DNA of 64,000 nt from Neobacillus novalis NBRC 102450 (GCF_001591805.1 NZ_BCVP01000021.1:1-64000), one strand, 5' to 3'; positions 37,488 through 46,192 are shown, counted from the stretch's first letter. Translations and numbers: made by a program. The notes: generated from the letters alone by a model not told the origin.

Positions 37488-38624
37488 ATGGAATTTAAAT
37501 TATCGGATGAACTGTTAGCAATTAAAGCATTAGCAAGAGATTTTACAAACGAGGAAATTATGCCGGTTGCCAGAAAATATGATGAGGAAGAAAAATTTCC
37601 GGAAGAAGTTTTTCAAAAATTAAGAGATATCGGGCTTTTTAATTTGGCTGTTCCAGAGAAGTATGGAGGGCCGGGAATTGATAAAATCTCTCAAGCATTA
37701 ATTGTGGAGGAGATTTCAAGAGGATGTGCGGGTATTGCTACATCCTGTGAAGGGAATTCTTTAGTTTCATACCCGATTCTTATCAGTGGAACCGAAGAGC
37801 AAAAGAAGAAATATTTAGGCCGGTTAACATATGGAGGACAATTTGGTTCTTTTTCTCTAACAGAGCCAGAAGCAGGAAGTGACGTTGCATCCCTTTCAAC
37901 AACAATTGAAAGGAAAGGTGATGAATACATCCTGAATGGAGAGAAAGTTTTTATTACAAATGCAAATCATTCAAATTTTTATGTAGTTTTAGCTAAACAT
38001 AAAGGGTCGGAGAAACCGAAACGATTTACAGCGCTAATTGTTGACCGCGATTTTGGAGGAGTATCCGTTGGGGAAAAAGAGAAGAAAATGGGCTTACGAG
38101 CTTCTGCTACAGGATCGATTAGATTTGAAGATGTCCGTGTTCCTATTGCGAATCGTATTGGTAGTGAGGGGGAAGGTTTTCAACTATTTATGAAGGCGCT
38201 TGCTTATGGGCGGCCTATGGTTGGAGCTTTATCGGTTGGTATTGCGCAAGGTGCATATGAGGCAGCACTTAATTATGCCAAAGAGCGCAAACAGTTTGGA
38301 AAACCAATCTCACAGTTTCAATCGATACAATTTATGTTAGCAGATATGGCAATGAATATTGAGGCTGCGAGGTTGTTGGTTTACAAATCTGCGTATCTTT
38401 TACAGCAAGGTACTCCCTCACCTACTGTTGGTGCTTTTGCTAAGTGTTTTGCATCAGATACAGCAATGAAAGTTACCACGGATGCTGTCCAAATTTTTGG
38501 CGGGAATGGGTATATGCGTGAATACCCAGTAGAAAAATATATGCGCGACGCAAAAATCACGCAAATCTATGAAGGTACTAATCAAATACAAAGGGTTGTA
38601 ATTGCGAAAGAGATACTCAAATAA
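37488..38624 (+). CDS. Acyl-CoA dehydrogenase
   Basis: 378 residues, FAD-dependent. The catalytic base is Glu362 in IYEGTNQIQR, and FSLTEPEAGSD and FGKPISQFQSIQ are standard signatures. It oxidises an acyl-CoA to a trans-2-enoyl-CoA. Beside a CoA-transferase in this cluster, it could convert an imidazole-propionyl-CoA to the urocanoyl-CoA, or act in the reverse direction through another acceptor. ATG at 37488 is about nine bases after AAGGAGGAG; upstream TTG in frame is ignored. Confidence 0.9.
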   Translation: MEFKLSDELLAIKALARDFTNEEIMPVARKYDEEEKFPEEVFQKLRDIGLFNLAVPEKYGGPGIDKISQALIVEEISRGCAGIATSCEGNSLVSYPILISGTEEQKKKYLGRLTYGGQFGSFSLTEPEAGSDVASLSTTIERKGDEYILNGEKVFITNANHSNFYVVLAKHKGSEKPKRFTALIVDRDFGGVSVGEKEKKMGLRASATGSIRFEDVRVPIANRIGSEGEGFQLFMKALAYGRPMVGALSVGIAQGAYEAALNYAKERKQFGKPISQFQSIQFMLADMAMNIEAARLLVYKSAYLLQQGTPSPTVGAFAKCFASDTAMKVTTDAVQIFGGNGYMREYPVEKYMRDAKITQIYEGTNQIQRVVIAKEILK

Positions 38625-38662
38625 AACAAGGAAATAGTAGGAATATAATTGGAGGGGAAAAG

Positions 38663-40234
38663 GTGGTGAAAATTATTTCAGCTGATGAAGCTGCTTTATT
38701 AATCCCAGATAATGCTACTGTCGGAGTAACCGGCCATTGGGTGGGTGGCTTTGCAGAGGAAGTTGCAATTGCTGTTGAAGAAAGGTTTTTGAAAACTGGG
38801 CATCCCCAAAATATTACTTTAGTACATGCCACTGGTATTGGAGATTTTAAAGGTAGAGGAACACACCATTTTGGGTACGAAGGTTTAATAAAAAGATTAA
38901 TATGCGGCCATACAAGTGCAGCTCCCAATTTGGCTAGTTTAGTAGAACAAGATAAAATCGAATGTTACTTTTTACCGCAAGGTGTTATTTGCCAACTTTG
39001 GAAAGCCGTTGCTGCAAATAAACCAGGTGTTTTTTCCAAAGTTGGTTTGGAAACCTTCATTGATCCACGTATTGATGGGGGAAAGGTTACAACAAAAACT
39101 AAAGAGGAGTTAGTTGAATTAGCGGAGATTAATGGCGAGGAATGGCTGCATTATAACAGATTTCCAATAGATGTCGCTATTATAAGAGGAACTTATGCCG
39201 ATGAAAATGGAAACCTGAGTATGGACAAGGAGGCCGTATTGCTTGAGCAACGCACTCTTTCAATGGCCGCAAGAAACAGCGGAGGAATTGTTATTGCGCA
39301 GGTTGAAAATATTGTTAAAGCAAATACATTACACCCGAAGCAGGTTAAAGTTCCAGCCAATCTAATTGACTATATTGTGGTCGCAAAACCGGAGAACCAT
39401 TTACAGACAATTCCTGAAGCATTTAATCCATCTTTATCGGGTAATATACGTATACCACTAGATAAAATAAAACCAATGGGACTAAATGTACGAAAGATTA
39501 TTGCTCGTCGCTGTTCTATGGAACTTACAAATAAATCGGTTGCTAATTTGGGAATAGGGATGCCAGAAGGAGTTGGTTATATAGCAGTTGAGGAAGGAGT
39601 GATTGACGATGTTATGTTAACTACCGAAATAGGGTCATTCGGTGGAGTTCTGGGTTCAGGTTTTTACTTTGGAACTTCTGTAAATGCAGAAGCCACAATT
39701 GAAATGGTAGACATGTTTGATTTTTATGACGGCGGCGGTTTAGATATCGCATTTCTAGGATTGGCCCAGGTTGATAAATACGGAAATGTAAATGTAAGTA
39801 AATTTGGTTCAAAAGTTGCAGGCCCGGGTGGTTTCATTAATATTTCTCAGAATACTAGAAGCGTTATTTTTTGTGGCACATTTACTCATGGGGCTGAAAT
39901 AGGAATTGAGGACGGTAAATTAGTTATTTTTAAAGAGGGTGAGGGTAGGAAGTTTTGTAATCATGTTGAACAGATCACATTTAGTGGAAATTATGCACAA
40001 AAACTCAATCAAAAGGTATTATATGTGACAGAACGAGCAGTTTTTAAGCTAGAAGGCGGAGAAATGATATTAATAGAGATCGCTCCAGGAATTGCTCTTG
40101 AAAGGGATATTTTACCGTTAATGGGATTTACACCAAAAATATCAAAACATTTAAAAGAGATGGACCAAGGAATTTTCAAATCGGAATGGGGATATCTTAA
40201 AACGAATATCGAAAAAAATAAAAATTTAAAATAG
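38663..40234 (+). CDS. Propionate/acetate CoA-transferase-like enzyme
   Basis: 523 residues with two fused CoA-transferase halves. The catalytic Glu322 lies in TTEIGSFGG. It moves CoA between carboxylic acids, probably activating the pathway acid for the neighbouring acyl-CoA dehydrogenase. Starts at GTG 38663 (a second GTG follows at once) after GGAGGGG. Last gene of the cluster; a hairpin terminator follows 57 bases after the stop. Confidence 0.9.
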   Translation: MVKIISADEAALLIPDNATVGVTGHWVGGFAEEVAIAVEERFLKTGHPQNITLVHATGIGDFKGRGTHHFGYEGLIKRLICGHTSAAPNLASLVEQDKIECYFLPQGVICQLWKAVAANKPGVFSKVGLETFIDPRIDGGKVTTKTKEELVELAEINGEEWLHYNRFPIDVAIIRGTYADENGNLSMDKEAVLLEQRTLSMAARNSGGIVIAQVENIVKANTLHPKQVKVPANLIDYIVVAKPENHLQTIPEAFNPSLSGNIRIPLDKIKPMGLNVRKIIARRCSMELTNKSVANLGIGMPEGVGYIAVEEGVIDDVMLTTEIGSFGGVLGSGFYFGTSVNAEATIEMVDMFDFYDGGGLDIAFLGLAQVDKYGNVNVSKFGSKVAGPGGFINISQNTRSVIFCGTFTHGAEIGIEDGKLVIFKEGEGRKFCNHVEQITFSGNYAQKLNQKVLYVTERAVFKLEGGEMILIEIAPGIALERDILPLMGFTPKISKHLKEMDQGIFKSEWGYLKTNIEKNKNLK

Positions 40235-40290
40235 TGCTTGAAAAGCATTGAAAATGGGTATTGTTCCAACATAATAAAGGCAGTTTCAGC

Positions 40291-40325
40291 AAGAGCTTCC
40301 GGCACGCAGCCGGTGCTCTTTTTTA
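40291..40325 (+). terminator. Terminator of the hut-like cluster
   Basis: AAGAGC-TTCCGGC and GCCGG-T-GCTCTT form a stem with a small bulge around ACGCA, followed by TTTTTT. Confidence 0.8.
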
Positions 40326-40464
40326 GTATATCGACTATTTAGTAAAAGTATATCCATTAACATCAACGCTTATTTACGATTTCACGCTACGGAGTTTGAA
40401 TTAAATAGAAGTCATAAATAGGCCATTAAATAATAGATTGAATAATATAAGTGAATAGAAAACG

Positions 40465-40507
40465 GCAATGCACCTTGGTTGCAGTCTAGTCATCAGGGCA
40501 ACTTTTT
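40465..40507 (+). promoter_or_regulatory. Candidate attenuator in the eutL leader
   Basis: GTTGC (40478-40482) and GCAAC (40498-40502) flank a 15-base loop and are followed at once by TTTTT and the ribosome binding site. A competing element, TGCA (40469) with TGCA (40480) or GCAA with TTGC, would use the left arm. eut operons of other Firmicutes are controlled by EutV antitermination at such hairpins. Only the geometry supports this here; no eutV is in the window. Confidence 0.35.
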
Positions 40508-40521
40508 AGGAGGTGAAGAAA

Positions 40522-41178
40522 ATGGATGTCAAACGAGTTCCGGCTTTTGCCCTGGCAAGTCAAATCATTCCTAACATTGATGATGGTTTAAGAGAGGCCT
40601 TTCAGGTACCCGCCAATATTAAAAGCCTAGGTCTCGTAACAAGCACGAGCGATGATGTCGGCTATACCGCATTAGATGAGGCAACGAAGATGGCAGCGGT
40701 GGAGGTCGTTTATGCGAAGTCCTTTTATGCCGGAGCGGCCCATGCTTCGGGTCCATTATCGGGGGAGTTCTTAGGTATTTTAGGCGGGGCAACACCTTCA
40801 GAGGTAAAAAGCGGTCTCGAGGCGGCGGTTCAGCTGATCAATGAGGGACCGGCGTTTTATGCAGTGGACGAGGCATGGGATCATGCCTATTTTGCCCATA
40901 CAATTTCACGGACGGGAACGTATTTGTCAAAAATGGCAGGCATTAATCCGGGCGAGCCGTTAGCCTACTTGATTGCTCCGCCGCTTGAAGCAATGGTTGG
41001 TTTGGATGCTGCTTTGAAGGCGGCGGATGTAAGGATTTGTGTCTTTTATGGACCGCCAACGGAAACAAACTTCGGCGGCGGGCTGTTAACCGGCAGTCAA
41101 TCGTCCTGTGCGGCAGCAGCAGAAGCCTTTGCTGAAACCGTTAAGAAAATTGCCCTTTCCCCCCATAGTTCATTTTAG
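40522..41178 (+). CDS. eutL: Ethanolamine microcompartment shell protein EutL
   Basis: 218 residues, a tandem BMC-domain trimer protein that tiles the facets of the ethanolamine microcompartment and has a gated pore. Typical segments are SLGLVTSTSDDVGYTALDEATK, AGAAHASGPLSGE and YLIAPPLEAMVGLDAALK. AGGAGG lies eight bases before ATG 40522; the GTG at 40513 overlaps the site. First gene of the eut group here, preceded by a possible attenuator. Confidence 0.93.
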   Translation: MDVKRVPAFALASQIIPNIDDGLREAFQVPANIKSLGLVTSTSDDVGYTALDEATKMAAVEVVYAKSFYAGAAHASGPLSGEFLGILGGATPSEVKSGLEAAVQLINEGPAFYAVDEAWDHAYFAHTISRTGTYLSKMAGINPGEPLAYLIAPPLEAMVGLDAALKAADVRICVFYGPPTETNFGGGLLTGSQSSCAAAAEAFAETVKKIALSPHSSF

Positions 41179-41201
41179 CTTTTTAAAAGGTGTTGAGAAA
41201 A

Positions 41202-41543
41202 TTGACGGAGAAAAAGCAGCGCGTCATACAAGAGTATGTTCCCGGGAAACAGCTGACATTAGCACACATCATCGCCAATCCCGATGAAGCATTGTACACA
41301 AAACTTGGAATCGGGCAGGCCGGTGCGATTGGAATTTTAACGTTAACGCCGACGGAAACCGCGATAATCGCCGCCGATATTGCTACAAAAGCCGCCGATA
41401 TCGAAATCGGCTACCTGGATCGATTTACCGGTTCCTTGGTCATTTGCGGAACGGTATCTGATGTCGACATGGCCATCCAAGCCATTAATCAATTTTTAAG
41501 CAGGCATTTAAAATTTGAACCAGCGGAGATTACCCGCTCATGA
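41202..41543 (+). CDS. eutS: Ethanolamine microcompartment shell protein EutS
   Basis: 113 residues, a circularly permuted BMC hexamer protein. QEYVPGKQLTLAHIIANP and the LTPTETAIIAADIATKAADIEIGYLDRFTGSLVI core match EutS. TTG at 41202 is chosen, 11 bases after AAAAGG, since it gives a start like known EutS; GTG 41190 or TTG 41193 are also in frame. It overlaps eutP by four bases. Confidence 0.92.
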   Translation: MTEKKQRVIQEYVPGKQLTLAHIIANPDEALYTKLGIGQAGAIGILTLTPTETAIIAADIATKAADIEIGYLDRFTGSLVICGTVSDVDMAIQAINQFLSRHLKFEPAEITRS

Positions 41544-41980
41544 AAACAGGCAAAGTGATGATGATTGGTCCGATTGGGTCCGGGAAATCGACGTTAACGA
41601 AGCGTCTATTAGAGGATTCGTCGCCTGTGTTAAAAACGCAAGCACTCAGTTACAACGAGTGGATTATCGATACACCTGGTGAATATAGCGAAAATCCGCT
41701 GTTTTACCGCTCGTTGATGGCGACATCGTTGGAAGCGCGCGTATTGCTGGTGATTCAAGATGCCACAAGGCTTCATCAGATTCTGCCTCCGAATTTTGCC
41801 CAAGGCTTTCCGATTGTGCCATTAGGGGTGATTACAAAGATAGACCATCCGGATGCGAATTTGGTGATGGCGGAGAAATTTTTAAGACAGGTTCTACCGC
41901 AAAATGAGATTTTCCACGTATCCTCCGTCACTTTAAAGGGAATTTCAGAGCTGCGGACAGTCATCCAGAAATATCTGTAG
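41540..41980 (+). CDS. eutP: EutP/PduV-like P-loop protein
   Basis: 146 residues, a small GTPase-like protein of ethanolamine and propanediol operons. Walker A is GPIGSGKST (10-18), a DTPGEY switch follows, and TKID is the guanine-specificity segment. EutP proteins have been linked to acetate kinase activity or to microcompartment placement; the role here is not certain. The ATG overlaps the eutS stop (ATGA). Confidence 0.9.
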   Translation: MKTGKVMMIGPIGSGKSTLTKRLLEDSSPVLKTQALSYNEWIIDTPGEYSENPLFYRSLMATSLEARVLLVIQDATRLHQILPPNFAQGFPIVPLGVITKIDHPDANLVMAEKFLRQVLPQNEIFHVSSVTLKGISELRTVIQKYL

Positions 41981-42078
41981 AGGGATTGTTCAGCACCCCT
42001 TAATCCATCCTTGGTGAATATTATTTGAATAGTTCGAATAACATGTACAAACCTTTTAATATTGGGAGTGAGGTGCAT

Positions 42079-43503
42079 TTGAGCACTGTAGTAATCAAAA
42101 GTGTTGGCATTGATATCGGTACAAGCACATCCAAATTTATGATGAGTGAATTGACGCTGGGCCGGGTATCAAGCCATTTTTCACTGCCGCAGTTCGATAT
42201 CATTGAACGCAAGGTCACCTATGTAAGTGAGATTATTGCCACTCCTTTAAAAAATGAAGAGGAAATTGATCTGCCGTCGCTGGTTTCCTGGCTTGAGAAG
42301 GAGTATCAGCAAGTTGGTTTAACACTTTCAGACATTAAATCAGGAGCTGTCATCATAACCGGAGAAACGGCAATCAAAAAGAATGCCGATGCCCTAATTC
42401 ATTATTTAGCTGAACGCTCAGGTGACTTTGTGGTCGCAATAGCCGGTGCTAGTTTGGAAGCTGTGTTAGCAGGAAAAGGTTCAGGGGCGGCCAGGCACTC
42501 GCAGTCATCTAGGGCGGCGATTGCGAACATTGATATTGGCGGCGGTACGGCAAATGTTGTCGTTTTTCAACAAGGGAAAGTGCTTGAGACTATCACTTTT
42601 CATGTTGGCGGACGATTGATTGAGATTAATTCACTTGGTGAGGTTTTAAGGGTATCACCGTCTTTGAAACCATGGCTATGTTTTAAAAAATTTCGAGTAG
42701 AAAAGGGCATGCGCTTGTCGTTAACGGAGCTAATCGAAATCACTTCAGGACTATGCGGCGATTTACTTGATGTGTTAGCAGGGGAAAAAACAATTTCCTC
42801 ACTTGAAAACTTGGTCCACAGTACGTCCTGCCAGGGTTTACCAAGAATTCAGGAGGTAATGGTTTCTGGGGGAGTGGGGCGGCTTGCATTGGAAGCACCC
42901 CCTGCGACATTGGCAGATGTGGCAAAATTTAACGACATTGGTCCGCTTTTGGCTAGCGAGCTAATGAAGGCGGTAAAAAGGTATCATTTTAATGTGGTGG
43001 AGGCGGCACAGACATCGAGCGCAACCGTTATTGGGGCTGGAACGCAAACGACAAAGCTGAGCGGGGCGACCATTTCCATTCAACCGGAGCTCCTGCCATT
43101 ACGGAATATTCCTGTAGTGAAGGCGGCCTTATCGGAAATGGATTTTGAACAACAGATGGAACAGGCATTTTTAAAGGGAAAGGAATGGTTTGTGGGGAAT
43201 GACCGTTTACCATTTGCTATTGGTTTAGGCGGCACACTCTATTTATCGTACTTAATGCTTAAGGAAATCGCCGGTAGTATCGGCAATCTGTATGCGAAGT
43301 ATTTCCCTAGTGCTGAGGTTCTCGCCGTCGTATGTGAAAATGACATGGCCAAGGCCCTAGGGCAGGCATTACGGCTGCAAACTAAGTTTCAAGTGATTTG
43401 CATTGATCAAATTGGGATTGAACATGGTGACTATATTGATATTGGAGCACCGTTGAAAGACGAATTGGTGCCGGTGGTTGTCAAAACATTGGCGTTTTCT
43501 TAG
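42079..43503 (+). CDS. eutA: Ethanolamine ammonia-lyase reactivating factor EutA
   Basis: 474 residues, an actin/Hsp70-like ATPase that exchanges damaged cobalamin from EutBC. VGIDIGTSTSKF is the phosphate-1 motif, VIITGETAIKKNADA follows, and NIDIGGGTANVVVF is phosphate-2. The end, GDYIDIGAPLKDELVPVVVKTLAFS, is typical of EutA. TTG at 42079 follows GGGAGTGAGG and gives the usual length; the frame is open to 42025 and GTG 42073 is an alternative. Confidence 0.92.
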   Translation: MSTVVIKSVGIDIGTSTSKFMMSELTLGRVSSHFSLPQFDIIERKVTYVSEIIATPLKNEEEIDLPSLVSWLEKEYQQVGLTLSDIKSGAVIITGETAIKKNADALIHYLAERSGDFVVAIAGASLEAVLAGKGSGAARHSQSSRAAIANIDIGGGTANVVVFQQGKVLETITFHVGGRLIEINSLGEVLRVSPSLKPWLCFKKFRVEKGMRLSLTELIEITSGLCGDLLDVLAGEKTISSLENLVHSTSCQGLPRIQEVMVSGGVGRLALEAPPATLADVAKFNDIGPLLASELMKAVKRYHFNVVEAAQTSSATVIGAGTQTTKLSGATISIQPELLPLRNIPVVKAALSEMDFEQQMEQAFLKGKEWFVGNDRLPFAIGLGGTLYLSYLMLKEIAGSIGNLYAKYFPSAEVLAVVCENDMAKALGQALRLQTKFQVICIDQIGIEHGDYIDIGAPLKDELVPVVVKTLAFS

Positions 43504-43549
43504 GGTTTTAGATATCAGAATATTTCGAATTATAGAGTATGCTTTTGAA

Positions 43550-43604
43550 TTTGTAAAATAACGGTTAGTTTTGTAGAATCAACCGTAAATTTGTAGAATC
43601 AACC
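43550..43604. repeat. 20-bp tandem repeat (TTTGTAGAATCAACC)
   Basis: TTTGTAGAATCAACC occurs at 43570 and 43590; a diverged copy begins at 43550 (TTTGTAAAATAACGG) and a trace at 43611 (TTTGCTAAG). The array lies between eutA and eutB. Confidence 0.75.
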
Positions 43605-43665
43605 CAAAAATTTGCTAAGGCATTTGAAAAAGTTCTTAAACAACCTGAAATAGGAGGTGATAATT

Positions 43666-45027
43666 TTGAAATCATCGATAACGTTACTCCATAAAACCTA
43701 TCAATTCCGCGATTTGAAAGAAATTCTTGCTAAAGCAAATGAGGAAAAGTCTGGGGACCAGCTTGCCGGTATTGCCGCGAATGATGCCCAGGAGCGGCTC
43801 GCCGCACGGCATCTGCTAGCTGATTTAACACTTAGCGAGATTCGCAACAACCCTGTGCTCGCACCCGAAGAGGACGAGGTTTCACGCTTGATTGAGGAAT
43901 CCATCAATGAAAAAATCTATCAATCTATCGCGAACTGGACCGTAAGCGAGCTCCGCGAAACACTGCTATCTGATAACACGACAAACCATGAAATCAGCCG
44001 TATCCGCAGAGGGCTGACGAGTGAGATGGCCGCTGCCGCTGCCAAAATTATGTCCAACCTGGATTTAATCCAGGCTGCATCAAAAATAGAAATCATTACC
44101 CAGTGTAATTATCCAATTGGTCACAAAGGTACTCTTGCTGGCAGGGCACAACCGAACCATCCAACCGACAGCATCCAAGGAATCAAAGCCTCACTTTACG
44201 AGGCCTTAAGCTATGGAATCGGCGATGCTGTTATCGGCATTAATCCGGTTATTGATACGGCTGAAAGTGTGAAGCAAATTTTACAAATGACTAGAGATGA
44301 AATAGATAGATTCCAAATCCCGACGCAAAACTGTGTCTTAGCGCATGTGACGACGCAGATGCGGGCAATCAAAAATGGCGCTCCCTCCGATTTGCTTTTT
44401 CAAAGCTTAGCGGGCACGGAGGCTGGGAATAAGGCATTTGGAATTAGTATCGACCTCTTAAACGAGGCAAATGAGTTAATACAAAAAGAAGGCACTTCCC
44501 ATGGACCGAATCTTTGGTATTTTGAAACTGGACAGGGCTCAGAGCTGTCTTCCGATGCCCATCACTGCATTGACCAAGTGACGCTCGAATCGAGATGCTA
44601 TGGCCTCGCCAAAAAATATAAACCATTTATCGTGAACACGGTGGTGGGCTTCATTGGACCAGAGTACCTATTCAACAGCAAACAGGTTATTAGGGCAGGG
44701 CTAGAGGACCATTTTATGGGGAAGCTCCAGGGGATTCCGATGGGGGTAGATGTTTGTTATACGAACCATATGAAAGCCGATCAAAATGATATGGAAAACC
44801 TCGCTATCTTACTGGGTTCTGCGGGGGTAAATTTCCTCATTGGGGTACCGATGGCGGATGATTGCATGCTCAATTATCAATCTACGAGTTTTCATGATAT
44901 CGCCTCAGTACGCAGCGTACTCGGGCTAAGACCGGCGCCTTATTTTGAAAAATGGCTTGAGAAAATGGGGATTATCGAGGACGGGAGATTAACTGGTCGG
45001 GCAGGGGACCCAACCATATTTATGTAG
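43666..45027 (+). CDS. eutB: Ethanolamine ammonia-lyase large subunit EutB
   Basis: 453 residues, exactly the length of E. coli EutB. The catalytic subunit of the adenosylcobalamin enzyme that turns ethanolamine into acetaldehyde and ammonia. ITQCNYPIGHKGTLAGRAQPNHPTD segments, GIGDAVIGINPV, FETGQGSE and GVDVCYTNHMKAD are family landmarks. TTG at 43666 is eight bases after AGGAGG; the GTG at 43657 overlaps that site. Confidence 0.95.
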   Translation: MKSSITLLHKTYQFRDLKEILAKANEEKSGDQLAGIAANDAQERLAARHLLADLTLSEIRNNPVLAPEEDEVSRLIEESINEKIYQSIANWTVSELRETLLSDNTTNHEISRIRRGLTSEMAAAAAKIMSNLDLIQAASKIEIITQCNYPIGHKGTLAGRAQPNHPTDSIQGIKASLYEALSYGIGDAVIGINPVIDTAESVKQILQMTRDEIDRFQIPTQNCVLAHVTTQMRAIKNGAPSDLLFQSLAGTEAGNKAFGISIDLLNEANELIQKEGTSHGPNLWYFETGQGSELSSDAHHCIDQVTLESRCYGLAKKYKPFIVNTVVGFIGPEYLFNSKQVIRAGLEDHFMGKLQGIPMGVDVCYTNHMKADQNDMENLAILLGSAGVNFLIGVPMADDCMLNYQSTSFHDIASVRSVLGLRPAPYFEKWLEKMGIIEDGRLTGRAGDPTIFM

Positions 45028-45052
45028 ATTGATCAGAGGTATTGGTGGCGTT

Positions 45053-45143
45053 ACTGTCGCCAAGAGTGCTCCAACTGTCGCGCAGGGCGCTTCAACTGTC
45101 GCCAAGAGTGCTCTAACTGTCGGATAAGACACCACTACTGTCG
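45053..45143. repeat. 21-bp tandem repeat, five copies (ACTGTCG core)
   Basis: ACTGTCG begins at 45053, 45074, 45095, 45116 and 45137, a strict 21-base period. The approximate unit is ACTGTCGCCAAGAGTGCTCC. It fills the gap between eutB and eutC and is G+C-richer than its surroundings. It opens a false minus-strand reading frame with a seven-residue repeat. Confidence 0.92.
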
Positions 45144-45177
45144 AACGAGCATAGTTATCGAAAGGAGGCGAGCATTT

Positions 45178-46023
45178 TTGAAGGAAAAACAAATTGAATT
45201 GATTGTTCAAAAGGTAATGGAGCAGCTGCAGGCAAAGTTTCCAACGGAGAATAGAGCAGATCCAATTGATAAAGGACTTATATTTACGGAAAAAGACTGG
45301 GAAACATCGATTCCGAAGCCTGCTTTTCAGGAAGGAGTTGCGGACTTGATTACTTCCACCCCGGCACGGATTGGCGTCTGGAGAACAGGAACCCGCCCGC
45401 TGACGAAAACAATGTTAAAGCTGCAATTCGACCATGCGGCTGCTATCGATGCAGTCGGCGGCGAGGTGCTCGAGAACTATCTTGAGGAATTCGCTTTATT
45501 CACGGTGGAAACATGCTATGAGAACAAGGAAGTTTATTTGAAAAGGCCTGATAAGGGAAGGGTGCTAACCGATGCGGCCGTCCAAACCATAACGGAGCGG
45601 TGTCACAACCGGCCGCAGGTGCAAATTGTCGTCTCAGATGGGCTGAGCGCCTGTGCCGTAGAAACCAATTTAAAGGATGTCTATCCCGCATTACTAGATT
45701 CATTGCAACTTAACAATCTGACCTGTGGAACGCCCTTTTTTGTTAAAGGAGGCAGGGTCGCCTGTATGGACCATATCGGCGAAATCCTTGAGCCGGAGGT
45801 ACTTGTTCTCCTGATTGGCGAACGGCCGGGTCTTGTTTCGGCAAGCTCAATGAGTGCCTATATGTGTTATCGTCCCCGAAAAGGGATTGTCGAATCGGAT
45901 CGCAATGTCATCTCGAATATTCATCCGCTGGGCACTCCGCCAGTTGAGGCCGGTGCCCATATCGGCACCGTTTTACAAAAAATGTTGGAGCAAAAAGCAA
46001 GCGGTGTGAAACTGGAATTATAG
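45178..46023 (+). CDS. eutC: Ethanolamine ammonia-lyase small subunit EutC
   Basis: 281 residues. With EutB it forms the cobalamin-binding lyase. PARIGVWRTGTRPLTKTMLKLQ, QIVVSDGLSACAVETNL, GERPGLVSASSMSAYMCYRP and SNIHPLGTPPVEAGAHI are family landmarks. An N-terminal amphipathic helix (IELIVQKVMEQLQ) may target it to the microcompartment. TTG at 45178 follows AAGGAGG. Confidence 0.94.
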   Translation: MKEKQIELIVQKVMEQLQAKFPTENRADPIDKGLIFTEKDWETSIPKPAFQEGVADLITSTPARIGVWRTGTRPLTKTMLKLQFDHAAAIDAVGGEVLENYLEEFALFTVETCYENKEVYLKRPDKGRVLTDAAVQTITERCHNRPQVQIVVSDGLSACAVETNLKDVYPALLDSLQLNNLTCGTPFFVKGGRVACMDHIGEILEPEVLVLLIGERPGLVSASSMSAYMCYRPRKGIVESDRNVISNIHPLGTPPVEAGAHIGTVLQKMLEQKASGVKLEL

Positions 46024-46051
46024 CAAAAACAATAGAAAGGGGGTTAGTTAA

Positions 46052-46192
46052 ATGGAGGTATTTATCGGTTTTGCTTTAGTGATAATTACCCTTTGCGTTG
46101 GCACTGCCATTGGCATGCATGCCAATAAAAACGTGCGTGCCTTTAAAGAGGAGGAACATGAAATTTTTGTTGATAAAGACGTAAGAAATTAA
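46052..46192 (+). CDS. 46-residue single-span membrane protein in the eut locus
   Basis: A short frame from ATG 46052, 10 bases after AGAAAGGGGG, ending at TAA 46190-46192. Residues 3-24 form one hydrophobic helix (VFIGFALVIITLCVGTAIG), followed by a charged tail (FKEEEHEIFVDKDVRN). It lies 28 bases after eutC and 20 bases before the permease gene with its own good ribosome site, so it is probably translated. It may be a small partner of the permease. I do not recognise a family. Confidence 0.65.
   Translation: MEVFIGFALVIITLCVGTAIGMHANKNVRAFKEEEHEIFVDKDVRN

Noticed and set aside
4567-45143. CRISPR array
   Set aside because: The short arrays have 20-21 bp total period, no unique 30-base spacers, and no cas genes are present.
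44989-45210. Minus-strand frame over the ACTGTCG array
   Set aside because: Created by the 21-bp repeat and overlapping eutB and eutC ends; no start signal.
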